Positions 25,118-33,617 of a DNA stretch of 64,000 nt are shown in pieces. Both the position numbers and the translations under genes were made by a program. Numbering within the stretch: position 1 is the first letter of the stretch; the number at the start of each line of letters is the position of its first letter. Origin of the DNA: Actinomycetota bacterium (lineage in GTDB: Bacteria > Actinomycetota > Thermoleophilia > RBG-16-64-13). Under the pieces are notes generated by a model. The model was not told where the DNA came from, searched no databases, and worked only from the letters and a program-made list of their open reading frames with translations. The stretch is taken from NCBI GenBank assembly GCA_018830645.1, contig JAHJSA010000077.1, positions 1 through 64,000 on the forward strand, read 5' to 3'.

Positions 25118-25298
25118 ACGGTGCTTCCGTGAACATTCTAACTCAGGTTCAGGCTCAAGAATGCCGAATGAATATGACAATGCGCACACGGTTGGAGAGC
25201 GGCAGTGAAACATGCCCGCCCCGAGGCGGGTCGCCGCATGCCGCCCCAGCCCGCTTGTCGGGTCGCGATTCCTCAGGCGCGAGCCAAGACCGTCGCCC

Positions 25299-27461
25299 AT
25301 GAACCGCATGATCCCCCACTTTCGCGACATGCGGATTGCGAACAAGATCCTCCTCCCGCTCCTGCTCGTGGTGCTCGCGCTGATCGCGGTGGTCGCGCCT
25401 CTCGCTTCGGGCTACATCGGCGACCGGATAGAGAGTTCTGCCGCGGACAGCCTCCGCGACAACCAGCGGGCGGTCGACCTCATGATCCGCGCCTGGGAGA
25501 CCGACCTTGAGTCTACCGTCGCGCAGCTCGCCGACGAGGCGGCGGCGATGAGCCACGATTCGGCCGATCACATGCGGCCTGCCCTCCGCGCCGACATCGA
25601 TAGGGGCAGACTGGACTACGCGTCGCTTGTCTACGCCGAGGGCGCCGTTGTCCAGGAAGGCCTGCAGCCGAGCGCGCAGGTCTCGACCGCTGACACGGGT
25701 TTCGTGCGCGTGCAACAGGACTGGGCGCTTCAGACCTCGACGGTCGGTGTTCGCCTCGACGGGTCCGAGATCAAGGCTGCGGGTGGCCGCCTGCTCAACA
25801 AGGGGCTCCTCACCGTCCTACGTGAACTCGCCGGGAAAGAGATGTTGGTCGCTCTGTCGGTAGGGAGCGAGGTCGTGGGCGCTTCCGCGGGGCATGACGT
25901 GATCATGGAGTGCAACTCATGCCACGCGTCCCTCGGTATGGCGGTGGGTTCGGCGGTCACCTCCCACCCGAGCATGACGCGGGCCGACATGTTGGGGACG
26001 CCGTACCTCCTGCAGCACTCACCCTTCAGGATCCGGGGGCAGGTGGAGGGCGTGTACACCGTCATGCTGCCCTTGGACGGAGTCATCGCCGCGCAGAGAG
26101 ACACCAGGAACATGGTGTTTGCCGCGGGCGCTCTGCTCTTCGCCATCGTGCTCGGCCTGGGGGCGCTCATCAGCCGCAGCATCACCCGGCCGCTCGAGCG
26201 CCTGGCCCAGGCGAGCGAGGACATCGCGGCAGGGAACCTCGGCGCACGGATCGAGGCCCACGGCAACGACGAGGTGGGCGTGCTGGCGAAGTCGATGTCC
26301 ACCATGACCGGGAGCCTCGCGGGGCAACTACAGGAACTCGGGCTCCTGCACCAAGTGAGCCTGGCCACGAACAGCTCCCTCGAGCTCGAGTACGTGCTCG
26401 AGACGTTGCTCGACAGCGCCGTCAAAGTGCTGCAGGCGGACTCGGGTTCGATCATGCTGCTCGACGAGAGTAGGCAGCGCCTCGAGGTCAAGGCAGCCCG
26501 AGGCAAGGACACCGGTAGTCTCGTCTACCAGAGCGGCTCCGTGTTGGAGGGCCCGGCCGGGTGGGTGGTGCGCAACCGCCGCGCCCTCCTCCTCCCCGAC
26601 GACCTTCACGACAGCCGCGATGAGGGTCTCGTCAACCTCCTGCGCCCCGATATCGCCAGCAGTGTGAGCGTGCCCATCGAAACGCGCGACGCGGTCCTGG
26701 GAGTGCTCAATCTCAACACGCTCACATCCGACCATCGGTTCGACCGGCACACCCTGACCTTCGCCACCACGCTGGCGAACCACACCGCCGTGGCCATCGA
26801 CAAGGCCCGGCATCACAGGCAGGTCAATCAACTCTACTCGGGGCTCGTGCGGGCCCTCTCCGGCGCCATCGACGCCAAGGACCGGTACACGCACGGCCAC
26901 TCGGAGATGGTCTCGAGATACGCGCTGCTGCTCGGCGAGAGGATCGGGTTTGACAGCGACGAGCTGAAGGGCTTGGAGACGGCCGCCTACCTGCACGACA
27001 TCGGTAAGATCGGAGTACGCGACGCGGTGCTCACCAAGCCCGCCATGCTCACTCCGGTGGAGCGGCAGGTTGTTGAGACCCACTCGCTGGTGGGATCGCA
27101 GATCTTGGAGAAGATCGTATTCCCATGGCCCGTCGTCGAGGCGGTGCGGCACCACCACGAGCGCTGGGACGGAGCCGGTTACCCGGATCGCCTCTCCGGC
27201 GAAGACATCCCCCTGCACGCCCGCATTCTCGCGGTAGCCGACTCCTTCGACGCGATGACGTCGCACCGTCCCTACCGGCCCGCACGCAGCGCACATGAGG
27301 CCCTGGGCGAAGTCACCCTCTGCGCGGGCACGCAGTTCGATCCCGACGTTGTCGCCGTGTTCCTCGAGCGCTCCGATGACGTGGAGGACACACTCGTTGC
27401 CTCGAGGCTGGCACTCCCCGTCACACACGGTCCGCAGACTGGAAGCGCGCACGTGCATTGA
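25299..27461 (+). CDS. Membrane HD-GYP sensor with periplasmic CXXCH (haem c) motif, HAMP and GAF
   Basis: 720 aa from ATG 25299; the track's first 29 residues are probably not translated. Order: TM1 at ~17-38; extracytoplasmic sensor ~40-270 containing CNSCH at 205-209, a covalent haem c-binding motif; TM2 ~272-292; HAMP ~293-345; GAF ~360-500; HD-GYP ~510-700. The HD-GYP site is intact, with YLHDIGKIG and HHERWDGAGYP, so it should hydrolyse c-di-GMP. A redox- or gas-sensing haem controlling c-di-GMP breakdown is inferred. The sensor would be loaded by a cytochrome c maturation system. It is flanked by two tRNA genes on the opposite strand and is monocistronic. Confidence 0.85.
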   Translation: MNRMIPHFRDMRIANKILLPLLLVVLALIAVVAPLASGYIGDRIESSAADSLRDNQRAVDLMIRAWETDLESTVAQLADEAAAMSHDSADHMRPALRADIDRGRLDYASLVYAEGAVVQEGLQPSAQVSTADTGFVRVQQDWALQTSTVGVRLDGSEIKAAGGRLLNKGLLTVLRELAGKEMLVALSVGSEVVGASAGHDVIMECNSCHASLGMAVGSAVTSHPSMTRADMLGTPYLLQHSPFRIRGQVEGVYTVMLPLDGVIAAQRDTRNMVFAAGALLFAIVLGLGALISRSITRPLERLAQASEDIAAGNLGARIEAHGNDEVGVLAKSMSTMTGSLAGQLQELGLLHQVSLATNSSLELEYVLETLLDSAVKVLQADSGSIMLLDESRQRLEVKAARGKDTGSLVYQSGSVLEGPAGWVVRNRRALLLPDDLHDSRDEGLVNLLRPDIASSVSVPIETRDAVLGVLNLNTLTSDHRFDRHTLTFATTLANHTAVAIDKARHHRQVNQLYSGLVRALSGAIDAKDRYTHGHSEMVSRYALLLGERIGFDSDELKGLETAAYLHDIGKIGVRDAVLTKPAMLTPVERQVVETHSLVGSQILEKIVFPWPVVEAVRHHHERWDGAGYPDRLSGEDIPLHARILAVADSFDAMTSHRPYRPARSAHEALGEVTLCAGTQFDPDVVAVFLERSDDVEDTLVASRLALPVTHGPQTGSAHVH

Positions 27462-27480
27462 TTCTCCCGGACGGGGGGAG

Positions 27481-27554
27481 TGGGCCTGCGTGGAGTCGAA
27501 CCACGGACCTCATCCTTATCAGGGATGCGCTCTAACCAACTGAGCTACAGGCCC
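27481..27554 (-). tRNA. tRNA-Ile (anticodon GAT)
   Basis: Minus-strand cloverleaf: acceptor GGGCCTG/CAGGCCC with A discriminator, D-arm TAGCTCAGTTGGTTAGAGC, anticodon loop CTGATAA, T-arm GGTTCGACTCC. CCA is not encoded. It is found outside any rRNA operon. Confidence 0.95.
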
Positions 27555-27758
27555 CCCGGGAGCGGAGAAGTAGTTTACCGGCATTCGTGCCCATGTCAAG
27601 CGTGCGACAGGGCCCGAACACACGACTCACGCGACGGCCGTCGCACCCTCCCCCACCCAGAACGCGACCCTCCCCGACGTAGAACATGACAGCCTTGGGT
27701 AGAAGCGGAGCCGGGGGTAAGCTAACCTAGAAGCAGTCGGACGCGCCACGGGGGTCTG

Positions 27759-28244
27759 ATGGACGGCTTCGAGAAGATGGTCGTATATGGCGTCAGCTTC
27801 GACGTCGCAAGCAAGCAGCCGATCGTGCTGCTCAAGTCGGAGCGCGCAAACCGCTTCCTGCCCATCTGGATAGGACACCCCGAAGCGGCCGCTATCCTCA
27901 TGAGGCTCCAAGAAGCCGAGCTCCCGCGCCCGATGACGCACGACCTTTTCACCAACGTGCTGGGCTCACTGGCCACGTCGCTGGAGCACGTGCTCGTGAC
28001 CGAGTTGCGCGACAACACGTTCTACGCGGTGCTGCACTTGCAGAGCGGCGAGACCGAGATCGACGTCGACTCCCGCCCTTCAGACGCCATCGCCTTGGCG
28101 GTGCGCACCAACGCCCCCATCTTCGCGTCGCTCGAACTCCTCGACACCAATGGGGTGGAATTCGACCAAGAGCCCGAGGACATCGAGGAAGTGGTCACGG
28201 AGTTCAAGGACTTCCTCGATTCGGTGACGCCCGACGACTTCTAG
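27759..28244 (+). CDS. Bifunctional nuclease family protein (DUF151)
   Basis: 161 aa. The BFN/DUF151 core is clear: LPIWIGHPEAAAILMRLQ, RPMTHDLFTNVLGSL, SGETEIDVDSRPSDAIALAVRTNAPIF. Plant members have RNase and DNase activity; bacterial ones are common in actinobacteria and thermophiles with little known of their role. The C-terminal tail is acidic (QEPEDIEEVV), as in many bacterial members. It stands alone between tRNA-Ile and the chorismate mutase-like gene. Confidence 0.85.
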   Translation: MDGFEKMVVYGVSFDVASKQPIVLLKSERANRFLPIWIGHPEAAAILMRLQEAELPRPMTHDLFTNVLGSLATSLEHVLVTELRDNTFYAVLHLQSGETEIDVDSRPSDAIALAVRTNAPIFASLELLDTNGVEFDQEPEDIEEVVTEFKDFLDSVTPDDF

Positions 28245-28330
28245 ACTGTGCGGCCCGCATCGCAGCCCGCGGCCGTGTGCGCGCGGCCCGGCAGACCGTC
28301 GGCCGGCGGCTTGGAAACCCCCGGCGCCGC

Positions 28331-28621
28331 CTACTTGAGAGAGAGCTCGGCGGCCTCGCGCTTGGCGACCTCTATGATCACGCCGAAGATCTCCCGCAAC
28401 CCCTCGTTGCTGAGCGGGCCCCTGTTCGAGCGGACGAGGTAGGTGAGCACCCAGTCCTCCTGCTTCGGGTCGTGGAACTCGATGCCGTGGCCTTCCTTGT
28501 GCCGCTTCAGCTTCTCTACAAGCTGGATGCGCTTGTTGAGAGCCTCCACGATCTTGAGATCGTTGTCTGAGATCTGCTCCCGGTACATGCTGATCACCGG
28601 GTCGGTCGCGGATGCGCTCAC
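28331..28621 (-). CDS. Chorismate mutase-like protein (AroQ type)
   Basis: 96 aa from GTG 28621, preceded by GGAGGAA. The all-helical AroQ pattern is visible: YREQISDNDLKIVEALNKR, LVEKLKRHKEGHG, then a DPKQEDWVL segment and SNRGPLSNEGLREIF. It would convert chorismate to prephenate. Compared with the E. coli enzyme, the arginine before the conserved glutamate (D-x-x-R-E) is glutamine here (D-P-K-Q-E), while the other key arginines and the lysine are kept. Activity may therefore be altered. It is divergent from cooT and not near other aromatic amino acid genes. Confidence 0.75.
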   Translation of the reverse strand: MSASATDPVISMYREQISDNDLKIVEALNKRIQLVEKLKRHKEGHGIEFHDPKQEDWVLTYLVRSNRGPLSNEGLREIFGVIIEVAKREAAELSLK

Positions 28622-28859
28622 TCTTCGTTCCTCCGTGTGATGGGGCAGAGCCATTCGGGTAGGCCTCGCCGACGAGGCCACAAAGCCTACCACGGGAACG
28701 GCGACGGAGCACGACGACCCGGTTGCGAGGCTCCGGCCGGAAACGCGCCCATGTTATAGTCGGTCGTGTACCGTCGCGAGGAGGACCACACACCGACAGG
28801 GGCGCTGCCCAAGGCCAGGTTGGCCGGGGGGCTCACGTCCTGGCTGGAGGACCGATCCG

Positions 28860-29048
28860 ATGTGTGAGGCTCACGCATACCTGGTCACGGAACAGGGCCA
28901 GGAGAAGATCATGGAGAACGTTGTGCGCATCAGCTACGACGACGCCGGCGGCTTGGTCTTGGCCGACCTCTTCGGCGACGAGATGCGACTCGAAGCGCGC
29001 ATCCGCGAGATCGCGCTGATCGAGCACAAGATCTACCTGGAGAAGTAG
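28860..29048 (+). CDS. cooT: CooT-family nickel-binding protein
   Basis: 62 aa, a typical CooT length. It begins MCEAHAYLV, placing a cysteine at position 2 as in CooT, where Cys2 is the nickel ligand. The rest follows the family pattern (MENVVRISYDDAGGLVLADLFGDE, IREIALIEHKIYLEK). CooT helps deliver nickel to carbon monoxide dehydrogenase, but homologues are wider than that enzyme. No CODH gene is in the window. The convergent neighbour is a degenerate CbiA-like protein. The upstream 100 bases contain TATAGT and a GGAGG, but I cannot fit a good -35. Confidence 0.85.
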   Translation: MCEAHAYLVTEQGQEKIMENVVRISYDDAGGLVLADLFGDEMRLEARIREIALIEHKIYLEK

Positions 29049-29094
29049 ATCGGGGCGGCGAGAAGCAGGCGCGGGGCGGCGACTCCGCCGGAGC

Positions 29095-30441
29095 CTAGTG
29101 CGAATCGCGATAGCGTCCGCAGGCCGCCACGAACCGCCGGGTGCTCTGCGGCACCGACGCGAGGTGCACGAGCACCCGCGAGCACAGCAGGTTGAGGACG
29201 GCGGCACCCTCCGAGAGTGGTGCGTCCCACTCGGCCGCCGACACCTCGAACGGATAGCTCCGACTCGCGGGCGCCTCCATGATCTCGGCGTCTGTAGCCA
29301 GCCACCCCAAGAGTCGTTCGCCCTCGGCGAACAGGAGGCAGTCCCGCTTGACCTCGATGTCCAGGTAGCTCGGCTCTTCCGGCTCACCTACCACTTCGGC
29401 TTCGGCCGGCAGGAGTCCCGCCAGCTCGAACGACCGACCTCGATCATCGTGCACTCGGCGCATCGCGTACAGCATGCCTCCGCCGAGCGCGAGCAAGGGC
29501 ATGCCTTCGGACGCCCGCACCCTGATGTCTCTCATGAGCGAGTAGTTGCCGGCGAACTCCGGTAGCGCGTCCGCCCAGAGGTGGCCCGCTATGATCACCC
29601 CGGCCGCATCTTCGGGCAGGCGCTGGTCGTGTGCTAGATCGAGCCTCGTGACGCGGGAACCCGCCAGACGCAGTAACTCGATGGAGTCACGACTCCAGGG
29701 AGTGAACCCCCACCCGCCGGCCACGAGCACGAGAGGCCCGTCGGGGGACTGACGATCGCCGGAGCCGATCGCCGCGCTGGCGAGGAACCCCCGTTGGCCG
29801 GCGAGACCCTCGAGCCCGGGCGAGTCTACCTGGCGGTGCACTGCCTCGACGAACTCGGATCCCAAGGGGACGCCCCACGGTCCCGGTGCGATGGTATCCC
29901 AGCCTGGACCGTCGCCGTCGTAGATGCAACCAACCACCGGCATGTTCGATCCGACGAGCGCCTTCCGCATTACTTCCCGATGACGCTGGTCTCGCACGCC
30001 GGTGAGCAGCAGGCCGGCGAGGCCGTGTGCGCCGAGTCGAGTGCGGAAACCTTCAACAAGACCTCCGAGGCCCGCCCCCCAGCCGCGACAGTCGACCACG
30101 AGCACGATCGGGCAGTCCAGCGCCCGGGCGACGTCGGCCGGTGTCCACCCCCGGTCGTCCACGGTATCGAGCACCCCGCGTTCCGCTGCAAGCAGGGAGA
30201 GGTCGGCTCCGCGGACGATGGCCTCGTAGAGTTCCACCATCTGTGCCCCGTCGTAGAGGCCAGGGTCGAGGAACGACGCGCCTTCCCATCTGTCCCACAC
30301 GCCGGCGGGGCAGGTGGCTCCGATGGTGTGGTAGCGTACGTTGCGCTTCTGCTTCCCCACGATCTCGGCGAGTGAGGCGGCGATCGCCATCGCCGCGCCG
30401 GTGCGGTGAGTGGGGGCGAGCAAGATCCGTGATGCTGACAA
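29095..30441 (-). CDS. Degenerate CbiA-like protein (cobyrinate a,c-diamide synthase homologue lacking catalytic residues)
   Basis: About 448 aa, the CbiA/CobB length and two-domain layout. An N-terminal nucleotide-binding domain (ILLAPTHRTGAAMAIAASL; later GASFLDPGLYDG, like the GPDYIDP-type region) is followed by a C-terminal class I glutaminase-like domain. Both active sites look broken. The P-loop has no GKT (reads HRTGAAMA), and the A-E-C-G-G nucleophile site reads ALGGGMLYAM, without cysteine. One of the C-terminal histidines is kept (VLVHLAS). Start: TTG 30441 after GGAGCGGAG fits better than TTG 30471. It probably binds a ligand or tetrapyrrole rather than amidating one; that is inference. 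Confidence 0.7.
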   Translation of the reverse strand: MSASRILLAPTHRTGAAMAIAASLAEIVGKQKRNVRYHTIGATCPAGVWDRWEGASFLDPGLYDGAQMVELYEAIVRGADLSLLAAERGVLDTVDDRGWTPADVARALDCPIVLVVDCRGWGAGLGGLVEGFRTRLGAHGLAGLLLTGVRDQRHREVMRKALVGSNMPVVGCIYDGDGPGWDTIAPGPWGVPLGSEFVEAVHRQVDSPGLEGLAGQRGFLASAAIGSGDRQSPDGPLVLVAGGWGFTPWSRDSIELLRLAGSRVTRLDLAHDQRLPEDAAGVIIAGHLWADALPEFAGNYSLMRDIRVRASEGMPLLALGGGMLYAMRRVHDDRGRSFELAGLLPAEAEVVGEPEEPSYLDIEVKRDCLLFAEGERLLGWLATDAEIMEAPASRSYPFEVSAAEWDAPLSEGAAVLNLLCSRVLVHLASVPQSTRRFVAACGRYRDSH

Positions 30442-30520
30442 GTGACTCCGCTCCTCGTCGGGACGACCCAAATCCTACACCAACAGGGCTCAGGTGCCGA
30501 ATAGAGGATATGTGGCGCTG

Positions 30521-32377
30521 ATGGATAGGACACGTGGCGACTACTGGAGGCTCGGCGACCTGTTGATCGCCCGCTCGATCCTGAGCGGAGTGATTGCGAT
30601 CGGCGCGATTCTCTTCGCGCAATCTCGCGCGGGCGAGGGCTTCAGTTGGTGGATCTCGCTGCCCCTCGTCCTCGTGGCCCTCAGCAACATACCTTTCTTC
30701 ATCTTCTCTTCGCGCGGCAACCCCCGCTCGGTGTCATGGGCGATGGTCTTCGTCGACGCCTTCCTTATCACGTACCTGGTTCACAACACGTCAGGAGCCC
30801 AGAGCGCCGTCTCGGTGTTCTACCTGTGGCCCATCATCAGCGCGAGCCTCTTGCTGGGGGCCCGAGCCAGCTATCTCACCGCCGGGCTCACGGTCGCCCT
30901 CTACATAGGTCTGGCCGTCGCCGAAGCCGGCGGGTGGGAGCCGAGGAACCTGCTGGAGAGCCGCGGTCTAAGCGCTGTCGAGGGCATAGACGCGGTGCTC
31001 GTGCGAGTGAGCGCCTTCATGCTCATCGCCCTGCTGTCGGGGATGCTGTCGAACGCGCTACTGAGTTCGAACGCCCAACTCGCTCTGGCCAAGACCGATC
31101 TCGAGCGCGAACTGCGCCGCGTGCAGCAGGCGAACCGCCGCCTCACCCTCCTCGACGAGGTGAGCCGTATCCTGGGACGCATCCAGGAGCTCGAGATGCT
31201 CTTGCCGAGAGCGCTCGGTCGTGTTGCCACGTTCATGAGTGTGGACGCGGGCATGATCGTGCTTTTCTCGAGAGACGACGGGGCGGGGCGGATCGTGGCG
31301 CGCCAGTCTCTGGAAGACCGGCAGGCTCAGGCCTTCCTCGCCGATGGGCTTCCTCTGCTGCTCGACCCCGCCAGGGGACCCATGGTGGGTAGCGAAGAGT
31401 CGGGAAGCCGCGGTACTGCCGCCTTGAGAGCGATCGCGGGCGACGGCTTTGAGGACTTCTTGGCAGCCCCGCTCCGCATCGGCTCGGAGTATCTGGGCAA
31501 CCTGTACCTCTTCACCAACGACCGCAGCCCTTTCAAGCGCGGCGACCTCGTGCTGATGGAGAGCCTGTGCTCTCAGCTCGCCATCGCCATCAAGAACGTC
31601 GCCTTCACTCAGGAGCTGAAGGAGGCGAACGAAGAGCTGGTGAACGTCGACCAGCTCAAGAGCGACTTTCTGGCCACGATGAGCCACGAATTCCGCACTC
31701 CCCTCACCTCGATCATCGGCTACTCCGACATGCTGCTCTCGGGCATGACCGGGGAGATATCCGACAAGCAGCGCAGCTTCCTCCGAAGCATCCTCAACAG
31801 CGGGGAAGCCTTGCTCAATCTGATCAACGACATCCTCGACCTCACGAAGATCGAAGCGGGCAAGCTCGAACTCAACTTGGAGCCGGTGGAACTCAGAGAC
31901 GCATTGATCTCGGTGCTCTCGGTGGTGAGGCCTCGCGCCAAGGAGAAGGAGCTTCAGATAAGCACCTTCCTCCCCACCGACCTGCCCGCGCTCTGGGCCG
32001 ACTCCTCGAAGCTCAGCCAGATCCTGCTCAACCTGCTCAGCAACGCCATCAAGTACACGCCGGAAACCGGTCGTATCGGGATCGAAGGTCGACCGACCGC
32101 CGACGGCATGGTCGAGATCCGCGTCAACGACACCGGCATCGGGATCGCCGCAGAAGACCAGGTGCGCGTCTTCGACCGCTTCACCCAGATCGACAGCTCC
32201 AGCACCCGCCAGCAGGGGGGCACGGGGCTCGGTCTGGCCATCACGCGCGACCTCATCCAACTCCATGGTGGTCGAATCACGGTACAATCCAGCGTGGGAA
32301 AGGGTTCGAGTTTCGTGTTCAGCATCCCGCAAGCCGGCACGCAGAGAGAAAGCCGTGCCCGCCCCAGGCTAGGATAG
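30521..32377 (+). CDS. Sensor histidine kinase with 5-6 TM segments and GAF domain
   Basis: About 618 aa. Residues ~10-175 are hydrophobic with 5-6 membrane helices, then a coiled-coil-like linker (LALAKTDLERELRRVQQANRR), a GAF domain at ~205-360, HisKA with MSHEFRTPLTSIIGY (phospho-histidine near residue 389) and HATPase_c with NLLSNAIKYTPE, NDTGIGI and GGTGLGLAI. All kinase boxes are intact. ATG 30521 is my preferred start; GTG 30494 or 30512 are possible. The receiver-domain gene begins 10 bases after its stop, so the two form a two-component operon. The receiver has no output domain. Confidence 0.9.
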   Translation: MDRTRGDYWRLGDLLIARSILSGVIAIGAILFAQSRAGEGFSWWISLPLVLVALSNIPFFIFSSRGNPRSVSWAMVFVDAFLITYLVHNTSGAQSAVSVFYLWPIISASLLLGARASYLTAGLTVALYIGLAVAEAGGWEPRNLLESRGLSAVEGIDAVLVRVSAFMLIALLSGMLSNALLSSNAQLALAKTDLERELRRVQQANRRLTLLDEVSRILGRIQELEMLLPRALGRVATFMSVDAGMIVLFSRDDGAGRIVARQSLEDRQAQAFLADGLPLLLDPARGPMVGSEESGSRGTAALRAIAGDGFEDFLAAPLRIGSEYLGNLYLFTNDRSPFKRGDLVLMESLCSQLAIAIKNVAFTQELKEANEELVNVDQLKSDFLATMSHEFRTPLTSIIGYSDMLLSGMTGEISDKQRSFLRSILNSGEALLNLINDILDLTKIEAGKLELNLEPVELRDALISVLSVVRPRAKEKELQISTFLPTDLPALWADSSKLSQILLNLLSNAIKYTPETGRIGIEGRPTADGMVEIRVNDTGIGIAAEDQVRVFDRFTQIDSSSTRQQGGTGLGLAITRDLIQLHGGRITVQSSVGKGSSFVFSIPQAGTQRESRARPRLG

Positions 32378-32387
32378 GAGGCGCAGA

Positions 32388-32747
32388 ATGGCCCGAATCG
32401 TCGTGGCGGACGACGACCCCGATATCCTCAACATCGTGTCGTTGTCCTTGGAAGCGATGGGGCATGAGGTGACGCGGGCCACGAACGGCCGCGAGGCCGT
32501 GACCCTAGTGCAACAGACCATGCCCGACCTCGTGGTCATGGATCTCATGATGCCCGAACTCAACGGGTATGAGGCCACGGCTGAGCTGAAGGCCAACGAG
32601 GCCACCGCCTCCATCCCGGTGCTGGCGCTCACCGCCAAGGCGATGCGCGGCGACGAGGAGAAGGGTCGCCAGGCAGGAGTGGATGCCTACGTGACGAAGC
32701 CCTTCCGCATCTCACAGGTCATCGAGGTTGTGGAACAGCTCCTCTGA
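32388..32747 (+). CDS. Single-domain response regulator (receiver only)
   Basis: 119 aa. Acidic pocket VADDDPD at residues 8-10, phospho-acceptor Asp52 in MDLMMPELNG, conserved Thr/Ala in LALTAKA and Lys104 in VTKPF. No DNA-binding or enzymatic domain follows. Its kinase is the gene immediately upstream. Ribosome-binding site AGGAGG lies before the ATG. CheY-like output through protein contacts, perhaps to pilus or c-di-GMP proteins nearby, is a guess. The stop codon is the first of a series of TGA codons in a 15-nt tandem repeat. Confidence 0.9.
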   Translation: MARIVVADDDPDILNIVSLSLEAMGHEVTRATNGREAVTLVQQTMPDLVVMDLMMPELNGYEATAELKANEATASIPVLALTAKAMRGDEEKGRQAGVDAYVTKPFRISQVIEVVEQLL

Positions 32748-32806
32748 CAGGAACTCCTCTGACAGGAACTCCTCTGACAGGAACTCCTCTGACAGGAACT
32801 CCTCTG
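32739..32806 (+). repeat. 15-nt tandem repeat, 4.5 copies, spanning the receiver gene's stop codon
   Basis: Four exact copies of ctcctctgacaggaa and a partial fifth (ctcctctg). The first copy includes the last two codons and the TGA stop of the receiver gene. The array lies in the gap between convergent genes. Confidence 0.95.
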
Positions 32807-32820
32807 CCCTGGGGGGTAGC

Positions 32821-33504
32821 TCAGCGATTCCTGCTGATAAGGACGAGCCGAGCGAGTTGAACGATCGCCATCAACGCGGCCGCCACGTAGGTGAGACCGG
32901 CGGCTCTCAGAACCTTGCGGGCCCCGTCGACCTCTCCCGAGACCAGGATACCGCGAGCGCTCAGCAGATCCAGCGCGCGGCGCGACGCGTCAAACTCTAC
33001 CGGAAGGGTAACAAGGGTGAAGAGCACGGCCGCGGCGAACAGCACGATGCCGAGATTCATGAGGACGGGGTTGCCCCCGATGAAGAGGCCTACGACGAAA
33101 AGACCTATGCCCAGGTTACTGCCCAGGGACGCTACGGGCACCAGAGTGGAACGCACCCGCATGGGAGCGTATCCTTGGGCATCCTGCAGAGCGTGGCCCA
33201 CCTCGTGAGCCGCCACACCCAGCGCGGCCAACGAATCCTTGTGCGCCACGTCGGGGCTCAACCGGAGCACCTTAGAGCGAGGATCGTAGTGGTCGGAGAG
33301 CTTCCCCTGACTCAGCTCGATAGACACATGGCCCAGGCCGCCTTCGTCCAGGAGCCGTCGCGCGCCTTCGGCGCCGGTGAGACCCCGCCCGGACCGGACC
33401 TGGCTGTAGCGCTTGAACGTGGAACTCACTTTGAATTGCGCATAGAGCGTAAGGGCGAACGCCGGGAGCAACAAGGCCAGCGTCCAATCCCAGATGGGGA
33501 GCAC
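32821..33504 (-). CDS. Membrane zinc metallopeptidase (YugP family)
   Basis: 227 aa. HEVGH in the segment AALGVAAHEVGHALQDAQ is the zinc-binding HExxH. The family signature SDHYDPRSKVLRLS precedes it and LPVEFDASRRALDLL, likely carrying the third ligand, follows. Hydrophobic segments are at the N-terminus (~5-22), after the active site (~115-160) and at the C-terminus. YugP-type proteins are widespread; their substrates are not known to me. It is convergent with the receiver gene. Confidence 0.88.
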   Translation of the reverse strand: MLPIWDWTLALLLPAFALTLYAQFKVSSTFKRYSQVRSGRGLTGAEGARRLLDEGGLGHVSIELSQGKLSDHYDPRSKVLRLSPDVAHKDSLAALGVAAHEVGHALQDAQGYAPMRVRSTLVPVASLGSNLGIGLFVVGLFIGGNPVLMNLGIVLFAAAVLFTLVTLPVEFDASRRALDLLSARGILVSGEVDGARKVLRAAGLTYVAAALMAIVQLARLVLISRNR

Positions 33505-33617
33505 GGTAGCTTCTCCTTCTTGCCCGCGGACATGTCGTGGGGTTCATGCGCAGGCAGACTCGTGCCGATAGGAATGCCGACAGATTATACCAAAGGCGAC
33601 AAGGACTCGAAGCACAC

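Noticed and set aside
32739-32806. CRISPR array
   Set aside because: The repeat units are contiguous with no spacers; the same holds for the arrays at 51005, 57671 and 62048.
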